From JBNKDD01 sp050288085 (GTDB taxonomy: Bacteria > Chloroflexota > Anaerolineae > Aggregatilineales > UBA3940): a DNA stretch of 17,603 bases. Below, piece by piece: positions 7,501 through 14,575 of this stretch. The DNA lies in the NCBI GenBank assembly GCA_050288085.1, contig JBNKDD010000105.1, positions 1 to 17,603 of the forward strand, read 5' to 3'. Both the position numbers and the translations under genes were made by a program. The notes beneath the pieces are model-generated. The model was given only the letters and a program-made list of their open reading frames with translations. It made no database searches and was not told the origin of the DNA. Each line of letters starts with the position of its first letter. The stretch's first letter is position 1.

Positions 7501-10500
7501 ACGACCACACCCTTATCACGCACCACACTGGCGGTCGCTTTGTAATCCCTCACAGTGTAGCGATGGCTGTCTTCGGTCAGTTCTTGCAAACCCTCTTCGC
7601 GATCATAATCGGCCAGAGTAAACAGGGTATCTTGCTTCACATCCCACAGTGAGATGGTGCAGCCGTCAACCTGCATCGAGCGGGTGTAGTATTCGGAAGC
7701 ATCCTTGACTACCGTGTCCAGGTCGAGCGAAGCGGATGCGATCTGGGCGGCCTCCGATAAGATGGCTAACTCGCCCCGACGCATCACCGTTTCCTGGTAC
7801 AGGCTGGCGTTCTGAACCGCTACTGCTGCCTGGTTGGTGATCGTCTGGGCTAACTCGATCTGGGCCGGAGCAAATTCGCGCGTTTCGGTCGTTGAGTCGA
7901 TGGTGATCAATCCGATCACCCGCAGCCCGACACTCAACGGGATCAGCAGGGTCGATTTGACCCCGCGGGATGTAAGCTGCTTACGCATGGCATCGGCCAG
8001 CGGGTCTTTACTCACATCGGTGATTGCCAGCGGTGTCCTGGTTTCCTGGAGCTGCTTGACTGCCGGGTTACCGTTCAGCGGGATAACCATCTCTTCGACC
8101 GACCCATCCGGGTTGGAGGGGTACTGGATGGTCAGCGTACCGATGGCGGCTTCGTTATCGAACAGGATCACGCTGCCCTGTGGGGCGTCGAGTGCCTGTA
8201 CCAACTGGTCAACGGTGCTCTGGAAGATGCTGCTCTGATCCAGCGACCGGCTGAGGGTGGCCGAAATCTCGTTCAGCATCGCCAGGCGGCGGGCACGGTT
8301 GGAAAGTTCGAGGGCGTTCTCGGAGACTTCCTCGAACAGCCGGGCATTCTCAATCGCGACGGCGACCTGGTTAGCGAAGGCTTCTGCCACCTGCACATCA
8401 GCCGGTGGGAAGGCGTGGGCCTCATCTTTGCTGAATTCCAGGATGCCGACAAAAATCCCACCGCTGAACATCGGCAGCCCCAACCAACTGAGCGCCTCAG
8501 TATTGGAGATACGGTCGTCCTCACGCACATCACCGATGGAGACCGGCATCCGGTTCCGCATAATTTCTTTATAGGGCTGTTCCGTTTCGATATCCACCCG
8601 GCGGGTTAACGGCTCAGTCCGGCCCATCGATCCGGCAACGCCCAGGTCGCCTTCTTCGATACCGTACAGCCACAGGTCGGCGGTGTCATAATGGAGCACC
8701 TCTTCGGCCATGTCCAGGGCGTTGGTGACCACGTCCCCGACGTTCAGGCTGGCGGTGATCCGCCGTGAGACATCGCTCAGGGCGGCTAACTGCTGCCCGC
8801 GCAGGGCGATATCTGCCTCAAGTCGGGCACGCTGGGTCGTATCTTCGAGCAGGACGACTACCCCGGTGACGGTCTGGCCGTCTTCATAACGGGGATACAT
8901 CGCGACGTTCAGGGTGTGGGCGGTATCGCCGACCGTGTAGGACAGGTTGCCGCGTTCGATCTGTTCGGCGTAACGCACCACCGCCGCCAGGTTCCCGGCC
9001 AATCCCAGTTCTCGCAGGGCAGGCATTGCCGTAAACAGGTTTTGCCCGACCAGGTCAGCACTCCAGCCGAACTTCTCGCGCACAAAGTCGTTGAGCGACT
9101 CGACGGTGCCTTCGGCGTCCGTCACGACGATACCCTGCTGGATGGACTGCACCACCGCCTCGTTGTAGCTCTGGAGTTCGAGCGTTTCCTGGTAGAGACG
9201 CATATTCTCCAGGGCGGAGGATGCTTGCTGGACAAACAGCTCTAATGGACGCAGGGCGGTTTCGTCGGGACGCTGCCCATCAACCGGGTCACGGAGGTTG
9301 ATCACCCCGATAATCTCACTCCCGGCATACATCGGTAGTAGAAGCTGATCGGGCGGTTGCCAGGCTTTCGGGTCGGCATCTGGATCAGGCTTGCCGTCCA
9401 GATAATCCTTTGCGTGCTCCTGTACCCAGGGGTGTTCACAGGCCAGCAGGTAGGACGACCCCACCCGCAGGTTGCCGAATCCCTGGTCGGCAAGCCACTG
9501 CTGCCAGGTTCCGCTTGGAATTTGATTCTCCTGGAGGGCCTCTTTTTCCTCGTCAGAATAACCCGCCGTCACCAACTGGCCGGGGTTCATGTCCTTGTCC
9601 ATCAGAGTCAGAGCGACCCGGTTCCAGCCAACCGAATGGATACCCCGTGCAATCACGTGCAGGCGGTCGTTAAATTGCTGGGTTTGCTGCAAGGCGGTGG
9701 TGATCAGGTGTAACTGCTGCAAGCGGTCACGTTCTGATGCTGTTGTCGCCGCCTCGTTCTGAACGGCCTGATACAGCCGGGCATTCTCGTATTCAACCGC
9801 GATCTGGCTGGCTAACAGGTTGAACAGGTCGCGGTCATCTTCTCCAAAGCTGATCCCCGGTCGGATCGATCCCAGCAGCAAAATGCCGGTCCGCGACGAG
9901 TCAAGCTGCATGGGCAGCACCGCCAGCGTATTGGCCCCAATGTCGCTGGCTAGCTGGGAGATCGGGATACGGTCGGTGGGCTTAACGGTGTACAGCACCG
10001 CTTTTTGTGTCCGGCGCGCCACCGAGAGCGGGTCTTTGCCGGTCAGGTGATTGCCCAGATTAAACTTCTTCGGGAACCTGCCCTCGGTCGCCACCACGTC
10101 AAATGAGTTTTCTGTGCCATTTGACAGCGCCACCAGGCATAAATCGACATCCATCTCTTCAACGACCGAGGCGGCGATGTTCTGTAAAACCTCCCTGGGG
10201 CTGAGGGAAGTATCGACGCTTTCCATCACGCGGTGCATGGCGAGCAGCCGTTGGGCGCGGATGTTGAGCAGTTCGTTAGCCTGCTCTAATTCCATGTCCT
10301 TGCGGATCATCTCTTGCGACAGGTTGTTGAGCTTTTCGTAGCTCTTTTCCAGGTCGCTGACTTTGATCCGCAGTTCTTCCGCCCGTTCCTCTACCGAGCG
10401 ATACAGGCGGCTGTTCTCGATCACGACGGCGGCCTGATTGCCGAAGATTTCCAGCAGTTCGACCACGTTCCGCGTGGGGACCAGCTTGCTGCGCGGTTCG

Positions 10501-13457
10501 TCCACCGTCAGCATACCAAGTACGTCACCGCTGGAAGAGTGAAGCGGAACCATCAGGATATCACCCGGCCACCACTGGTTTAAGAAGCTCTCGTCTTCGG
10601 GCTGGCCTTCTTTGGGTAAGCCCAGTTCCTTGATCAAGTCCGGGCTGTCGGTATAGCGGATCAGGTAGGAGCCGCTCAGTTGATACTGGGACTGCATGAA
10701 TTTCCGTGCTACGTCCCAGCGTGGATGCTTATACTGGAGCTTCTCAAACAGGTTTTCGTGGACACCGCTTTGAGCGATGTAAGACAGCGTTTCTTGATCC
10801 TCATTCAGCACGCTGACCAACACCTGGTCGAAGCCGACCGTGTCACGGATGGCGCGGCACACCGACGTGAGGTTATCGTCCACCGATTGGTCGCTGCGGA
10901 ACATCCGGCCCAGTTCGAAAATCTGGGTGAGCTGTTCGGCGCGGCGGCGGAGCAGGTCGCTGCGTTCGACCTGTTCGGCGTGGCGGCGGGCGTTGGTTAC
11001 GGCGCTGGTGGCCTGTGATGAGAGGGCCTGGACGTATTCAGCCGCGCTGGGGCCAAGCCCGCTGGGGCGATTGCTGTACAGGCAGATTACACCGACCGGC
11101 TGATCCTCAGACATGATCGGGACGATCAGGGCGGAGCGTGCTTCCGGGATCGGGCTGGGATAATGTTCAACCTTATCGAAGTCGTCGATGACCAGGGTTT
11201 CACCGCTGCGGGCGGCGGCGCGTTCCAGGATGCGGGCTTCCTGCCCGATCTCATCACCGAAGCGCATGATGGGTATAAATTCGGGTTGGTCTTCTACCCA
11301 CTCAAACATGGTCAGGTTGCCGTGATCGGCTCCCTCAGCGCGCAGGGCTTCACGGGCGATTACTTCGAGGATGCGTTCCAATTCAAGTGTGGCGTTCAAC
11401 TCATGGCTGATCCGCGACACGGACGCCAGTTCCGCCGACCGCTTGCGGAGCGTATCGCCGGTATCCTGGTAGAGCCGCACGTTATCGATCAGGGCGGCGG
11501 CCTGCCCGGCAAAGATGGTCAGCAGGCGGCGGTCGCCTTCGTCAAATTCGTGGCCGCTCAACTTGTTGGAAATCTGGAGCATCCCAAACCGGCGGCCACC
11601 GGTGCTCAGAGGGGCCATCAACAGGGTGCGCAAACCGGCGCTGCGGGCGATATCCCGGAGGCCCAGTTCGTCGATGTTGTCGTCCATCGTGACCAGGCTC
11701 GACTCGAATAATTCGTGTTCGCGCCACACTTCGCGGGCCAATCCTCCCTCGTCAACGGCGAAGGAATAATCGTGGGCGATCTCATCGCTGATGCCAAAGA
11801 AGGGAGTACGGGCGGTCAGCCGTCCCCGGATAGAATCGTAGATCAGCACGCCGCAAATCTCGACGCGCATCAGTTCGGCAATACGTTGGGTGAGCTGGGC
11901 GAAGAGTTCGTCCGGGTTGCTGAACGCGCCCATCGTCTGGACAATCTGCTGTAGGCCCTGAAGCTCGGCCACGCGGCTTTGTTCTTCGGCATACAGGCGG
12001 GCGCTCTCGACCACGATAGCGGCCTGATCGGCGTAAATCTGGAGCAGCCGGATATCTTCCAGGTTGAAGGCGGTGCCATCGACCTTGTTGGAGGCTTGCA
12101 GAACGCCGATCCGCTCCTCGCCGACCGTCATGGCGGCCATCGCCGTTGTCTTAACCCCGGTCAATTCGGCCAGCATCCCCATGCCCATTTCCTGGACGAG
12201 ATGGTCGTTAGGCACATCGTTGCAGAACCAGAACGACACGTCTTCCCACAGGCTGCGGGCCGGGCTGCCCTTCGCCAGGACAAGCTCGTAGCGAGCAGCT
12301 AACACGTCGTCAACGTTGTGAAGGGGTTTCTGGGCGATCAGGCGTTCCTGGTCGCGGTCAAACAATAATACCCCGGCCATGTCTGTGCCCATCAACTCGG
12401 ATACCCGCTGCCCAAGCTGTTTGAAAAGCTGGTAGGGATCTTGCAGGCTGCTGATCGCCCCGGCGATCTTCTGAAGGCCGGATAGCTCCATCACCCGCTC
12501 GGCTTGCTGACTGTATTCGCGGGCATTCTCAATCGCGATACCGGACTGCTCGGCGATCAGAGCCAGGAGGGCCTGGTCTTCCCGGCTGAAGCTGTCGGTC
12601 GTCTCGCCGAACAGTTCCAGCGTTCCAATAAACCGGTTGCGTACACTCATCGGCACGCCAAGATAGCTCCCGTACAGCGGGTCGGTAGGCCGGATCAAGG
12701 GGCGGACAACGTCAAAAGTGGAGACGTTATCGACCAGCAGGGCGGAGCGTCTCGACGCCACCCAGCCTGAGTAACCTTCATTCGTCCGGTAGGCCTGGCC
12801 TTCGTCGTTGACCCCGGCTATAAACAGGTCGGGGCCGCGCCGGGCGACCGGGCGCAGCAGTTCAAATTCCTGTTCCCACAGGCAGATTTGTGCTGCCGTG
12901 TAGGGGATCAGGCGGCTGATGCCTTCCAGCGTCGAATCCATGGTGGTCGGTAGATCGAGGCTGGCGTTGATCGCCTGCCCGATCTCGCTGAGGACCTGCA
13001 AGGCGCGGGTTGAGCCGCGTTCTTCCTTATCCAGGGTAGGGAGGGGTGTCTCCTCGCGCATGACGACGATGAACTGGATTGAATCGCCAACTGCGATCTG
13101 GTGAGATGTCGCTTCGACGCTGCGGCCATCAATCGTGAACTTGGCCTGTCCCTCCGCCGCAAACAACTCAAGCAGCGCCTCAGAAGGATTCGCCCGTTGA
13201 GCCAGTGTCCACAGGTCGGGGTCTACTCCCCCCAGGCCAAACCACTGCTCGGCGATTTCGTTGGCAAAGTTCACTTGCCCGCCCACCCGTGCAACAACGA
13301 CAGCATCGGTCACGGATACCAGGTTGAGCGGTGCGATGATCTCTTCGCTGCTGAATCGCCGTTGGCGGCGGCTGGCAATCAAAGCAGATAATAACACCAG
13401 CCCGGTAAAGACTACGCCAACGATGATAATAAATATGCCAGGAGCTATGTTCATCAT
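4554..13457 (-). CDS. Giant membrane-anchored sensor histidine kinase with about 13 GAF domains
   Basis: The protein is 2967 residues, several times the usual kinase length. One N-terminal membrane helix (about 7-28) followed by SRRQRR puts the rest in the cytoplasm. Then come a PAS-like domain (42-135) and GAF domains at about 153-312, 324-489, 498-663, 676-825, 842-1019, 1069-1229 and 1247-1422. A PAS (1432-1545) follows, then GAFs at 1557-1708, 1725-1887, 1897-2061, 2071-2229, 2239-2395 and 2425-2582, and a last PAS (2608-2718). HisKA (2725-2793) has phosphorylation site His2735 (SHELRTP). HATPase (2837-2950) has N-box Asn2852/Asn2856, DTGIGIP and GTGLGLS, so the kinase should be active. 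Most GAFs end in a variant of IENARLY running into a helical linker; 1020-1068 looks coiled-coil. There is no HAMP, receiver or clear bilin-binding Cys. Ligands are unknown. AGG 8 nt before 13457 favours the first of two adjacent ATGs. It lies 22 nt after the upstream regulator gene, so the two are likely one operon. Confidence 0.95.
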   Translation of the reverse strand: MMNIAPGIFIIIVGVVFTGLVLLSALIASRRQRRFSSEEIIAPLNLVSVTDAVVVARVGGQVNFANEIAEQWFGLGGVDPDLWTLAQRANPSEALLELFAAEGQAKFTIDGRSVEATSHQIAVGDSIQFIVVMREETPLPTLDKEERGSTRALQVLSEIGQAINASLDLPTTMDSTLEGISRLIPYTAAQICLWEQEFELLRPVARRGPDLFIAGVNDEGQAYRTNEGYSGWVASRRSALLVDNVSTFDVVRPLIRPTDPLYGSYLGVPMSVRNRFIGTLELFGETTDSFSREDQALLALIAEQSGIAIENAREYSQQAERVMELSGLQKIAGAISSLQDPYQLFKQLGQRVSELMGTDMAGVLLFDRDQERLIAQKPLHNVDDVLAARYELVLAKGSPARSLWEDVSFWFCNDVPNDHLVQEMGMGMLAELTGVKTTAMAAMTVGEERIGVLQASNKVDGTAFNLEDIRLLQIYADQAAIVVESARLYAEEQSRVAELQGLQQIVQTMGAFSNPDELFAQLTQRIAELMRVEICGVLIYDSIRGRLTARTPFFGISDEIAHDYSFAVDEGGLAREVWREHELFESSLVTMDDNIDELGLRDIARSAGLRTLLMAPLSTGGRRFGMLQISNKLSGHEFDEGDRRLLTIFAGQAAALIDNVRLYQDTGDTLRKRSAELASVSRISHELNATLELERILEVIAREALRAEGADHGNLTMFEWVEDQPEFIPIMRFGDEIGQEARILERAAARSGETLVIDDFDKVEHYPSPIPEARSALIVPIMSEDQPVGVICLYSNRPSGLGPSAAEYVQALSSQATSAVTNARRHAEQVERSDLLRRRAEQLTQIFELGRMFRSDQSVDDNLTSVCRAIRDTVGFDQVLVSVLNEDQETLSYIAQSGVHENLFEKLQYKHPRWDVARKFMQSQYQLSGSYLIRYTDSPDLIKELGLPKEGQPEDESFLNQWWPGDILMVPLHSSSGDVLGMLTVDEPRSKLVPTRNVVELLEIFGNQAAVVIENSRLYRSVEERAEELRIKVSDLEKSYEKLNNLSQEMIRKDMELEQANELLNIRAQRLLAMHRVMESVDTSLSPREVLQNIAASVVEEMDVDLCLVALSNGTENSFDVVATEGRFPKKFNLGNHLTGKDPLSVARRTQKAVLYTVKPTDRIPISQLASDIGANTLAVLPMQLDSSRTGILLLGSIRPGISFGEDDRDLFNLLASQIAVEYENARLYQAVQNEAATTASERDRLQQLHLITTALQQTQQFNDRLHVIARGIHSVGWNRVALTLMDKDMNPGQLVTAGYSDEEKEALQENQIPSGTWQQWLADQGFGNLRVGSSYLLACEHPWVQEHAKDYLDGKPDPDADPKAWQPPDQLLLPMYAGSEIIGVINLRDPVDGQRPDETALRPLELFVQQASSALENMRLYQETLELQSYNEAVVQSIQQGIVVTDAEGTVESLNDFVREKFGWSADLVGQNLFTAMPALRELGLAGNLAAVVRYAEQIERGNLSYTVGDTAHTLNVAMYPRYEDGQTVTGVVVLLEDTTQRARLEADIALRGQQLAALSDVSRRITASLNVGDVVTNALDMAEEVLHYDTADLWLYGIEEGDLGVAGSMGRTEPLTRRVDIETEQPYKEIMRNRMPVSIGDVREDDRISNTEALSWLGLPMFSGGIFVGILEFSKDEAHAFPPADVQVAEAFANQVAVAIENARLFEEVSENALELSNRARRLAMLNEISATLSRSLDQSSIFQSTVDQLVQALDAPQGSVILFDNEAAIGTLTIQYPSNPDGSVEEMVIPLNGNPAVKQLQETRTPLAITDVSKDPLADAMRKQLTSRGVKSTLLIPLSVGLRVIGLITIDSTTETREFAPAQIELAQTITNQAAVAVQNASLYQETVMRRGELAILSEAAQIASASLDLDTVVKDASEYYTRSMQVDGCTISLWDVKQDTLFTLADYDREEGLQELTEDSHRYTVRDYKATASVVRDKGVVVIKADNPGLSTLEKAWLQAKNVQTVLMVPLVARDETIGLVELWDQSGDRTFRQRDIRLATSLGAAISTAMENARLHDETQKRVGELSTINAITRSLAQTVTTEDLLQTLQSQMGKVLNTRSLTIARRDPFTGQLTFPLAIRDNKRISIDPIGYGADLYSYLIGAREPILINRDIKARLKELGVDHIEPGLKSFAGVPLVSGEQVTGVLAIEDYENENAFDDADLRVLGPLAAQAAVSIENTRLYSELEQRLSELTTLQEVSRVVNSALNLQEIFDRVVHELSSAFRFPWVGLFTVEGENLIRLQAYHGHGDEDPKELQSLTFQDGIIGRTVRTKQAQFVPDASRDADYRLVYSMEWVRSLIAVPIVSEEEVLGVLNVRSSEDRPLTENDLKLLLIFAMQVATAMTNASLYAQMVELSTELEARVEERTRELREERDRIDTLYRIAVELAASLDLDRVLNRALELVGEAVGAERGQLFLADPHSDQLIYRALLADGETLPPGGRQIPISRHEGMAGWVMDNRQSLKVDNVQVDPRWANIPGTETRRSLLGAPLEANEEVLGCIFFISDTEAAFNDGHLQLVEAAATQVAVSINNAELYRMIADQAERLGAMLRSQQTEAAKSQAILESVADGVMVSDQSGSIILFNAAAERILELRRDEVLGRSSADLAGLYGAGAERWSEILREWSKNPMGYQEDFVADQLELGNKVVSVHVSPVMHGDEYLGLVSVFRNITREVIADRVKSEFVATVSHELRTPMTSIKGYADLLLLGAAGDITEEQRRFLEVVKANADRLSALVNDLLDISRIEQGGVDLELRPVNLGEVISDVMISMEGRRENDGRNLEMQTVIPDDLPAIEADYDRVTQILINLVSNGYQYTPDGGSIRVEVTPEDSGIQINVSDTGIGIPEDAQQRIFERFFRGEDPLVMKTAGTGLGLSIVQHLVKMHNGRVWFESKEGEGTTFSVWLPYQVTDDQKDAEQQNSAA

Positions 13458-13479
13458 AATCCGTACCTACACTTTATGT

Positions 13480-14406
13480 TCACCTCGCGGGCGGATCGGC
13501 AGCGCTGGACTCAGTGCTGCTTTTCTGTGCTTTGCGGCGGGCTTCTGCCGCTGCCTCAGTAATCTCACGAATATCATAGAAGTCGCGCTCAGAAGAGACA
13601 AATCCTGCCGAGAGCGACATCAACTTGACCAGCCGCTCGTCTCCAAAGCTGTCCTCGATTTTCATGCCGCCCTGTTCGCGATCGACAAATGAATAATGGC
13701 TTTGTACTTCTTCGTTGAACCGGCTTTCAAGCGTCTTTTTGATCTTCTCTACGTGGGATGGGTTGGTGATCAACACAAAGTTGTCATTCCCCGCGTGTCC
13801 GATAAAGTCCTCCGGTGAACCCTCTTTATCGACCACTTCGCCGATCAGCATGGCGGTGAACCGGAGCACGTCGTCCCCGGCTACAAAGCCGTACTTGTCG
13901 CGGAACGGGTCGAAGAGGTTGATCCGGATATCCATATAGGCCCACTCTTTCTTGCGAAGCATCTCCCGGAGCTGCTCTTCGATCAGGCGGCCACTGGGCA
14001 GCCCGGAGCGGGGATCGGTCAGGCCCATCCGTTCGGCGGCCCGGATTGCATTGGCGATCCGCAGCCGCAGTTCTTCGATGTCAAAGGGCTTGGTGATGTA
14101 GTCGTCCGCGCCCAATTCGAGTCCTGCGATCCGGTCGCTGCGTTCGTCCTTCTGGGTCAGGAAGATGATCGGGATGTGCTTGGTCCGGGTACTGGTGCGC
14201 AGTGTTTTACACAGCGTATACCCGTCCATATCCGGCAGCATAATGTCCAGGACAATCAACTGCGGAATCTGCTGCTGGCAGATGCGAAGTGCATCCCCTC
14301 CGCGCTGGGTCAACTCGATGTCATATCCCTGCCCGGTGAAATAGATTTTTAGCATGTTGCCGATATCCGGCTCATCTTCAACGATCAGAATTCTACCTTC
14401 AGACAT
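13480..14406 (-). CDS. Response regulator with degenerate GGDEF output domain
   Basis: The protein is 308 residues. The receiver (about 4-122) is intact: Glu10-Asp11, phosphoacceptor Asp54 (IVLDIMLPD), Thr84 and Lys106 (TKPFD). From about 128 the chain follows a GGDEF fold: the LTDPRSGLPSGR opening, then a DIRINLFDPFRDKYGF segment matching the usual nucleotide-site stretch, then GDDVL. The signature itself is GNDNF (206-210) instead of GGDEF, losing the second Gly and the catalytic Glu, and there is no RxxD inhibitory site before it. Cyclic di-GMP synthesis is therefore unlikely; it may bind GTP or a protein partner, as other degenerate GGDEF domains do. The C-terminal tail is Ala/Ser-rich and probably disordered. 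It is the first gene of the signalling operon, 22 nt before the giant kinase, and is probably a substrate of that kinase. Confidence 0.9.
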   Translation of the reverse strand: MSEGRILIVEDEPDIGNMLKIYFTGQGYDIELTQRGGDALRICQQQIPQLIVLDIMLPDMDGYTLCKTLRTSTRTKHIPIIFLTQKDERSDRIAGLELGADDYITKPFDIEELRLRIANAIRAAERMGLTDPRSGLPSGRLIEEQLREMLRKKEWAYMDIRINLFDPFRDKYGFVAGDDVLRFTAMLIGEVVDKEGSPEDFIGHAGNDNFVLITNPSHVEKIKKTLESRFNEEVQSHYSFVDREQGGMKIEDSFGDERLVKLMSLSAGFVSSERDFYDIREITEAAAEARRKAQKSSTESSAADPPAR

Positions 14407-14435
14407 TCGCTTGGCACCCTTTCATGTCATGGTAC

Positions 14436-14441
14436 ATTATA
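14436..14441 (-). promoter_or_regulatory. Possible -10 element for the signalling operon
   Basis: A perfect TATAAT on the - strand lies 30 nt before the start codon at 14406. No good -35 is found 16-18 nt upstream. Small symmetric sequences just upstream (GAAAA/TTTTC at 14445-14458 and CTGA/TCAG at 14450-14460) sit where an activator or repressor could bind. Confidence 0.42.
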
Positions 14442-14477
14442 GTCGAAAACTGATTTTCAGGCTTCTGACAGGGGATT

Positions 14478-14507
14478 AGGAGAGGCGAGCCATAGCTCGC
14501 CCCTCCT
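14478..14507. repeat. Long hairpin, REP-like or terminator
   Basis: AGGAG plus GGCGAGC (14478-14490) pairs with GCTCGCC plus CTCCT (14495-14507) around a CATA loop, giving 12 base pairs with one A-C mismatch. It lies between the acyl-reductase gene and the signalling operon, both on the - strand. No T-run follows in the direction of transcription, so a dispersed palindromic repeat or a rho-assisted terminator is as likely as an intrinsic terminator. Confidence 0.5.
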
Positions 14508-14556
14508 GCCGGGTTCATAACTTTGGCCCGGTTTATCTTCCCTATCACCTTATGGT

Positions 14557-14575
14557 CCGGTTAAGTGATAACCGG
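14557..14575. other. Hairpin overlapping the stop codon of the acyl-reductase gene
   Basis: CCGGTTA (14557-14563) pairs perfectly with TAACCGG (14569-14575) around a 5-nt loop, covering the last codons and the stop. TATCAC at 14543-14548 can pair instead with GTGATA at 14565-14570, so two alternative folds compete. It may protect or define the 3' end of the mRNA. Confidence 0.35.

Noticed and set aside
4776..13391. Many + strand open frames opposite the giant kinase, the longest at 4776-5504 and 11163-11711
   Set aside because: They are antisense to a continuous 2967-residue frame with clear domains, and none of their products resembles a known protein; long GC-rich genes produce such shadows.
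4554..13457. Phytochrome or cyanobacteriochrome photoreceptor role for the GAF array
   Set aside because: No GAF shows a chromophore-binding Cys-His pair or a phytochrome PHY domain; the few Cys residues are in ordinary core positions.
4554..13457. Regular DNA repetition resembling a tandem repeat or CRISPR array
   Set aside because: The recurring sequence near the end of each GAF encodes IENARLY-like residues, diverges between copies and is about 500 nt apart, so it reflects protein domain repetition.
13480..14406. Active diguanylate cyclase
   Set aside because: The signature is GNDNF, without the catalytic Glu.
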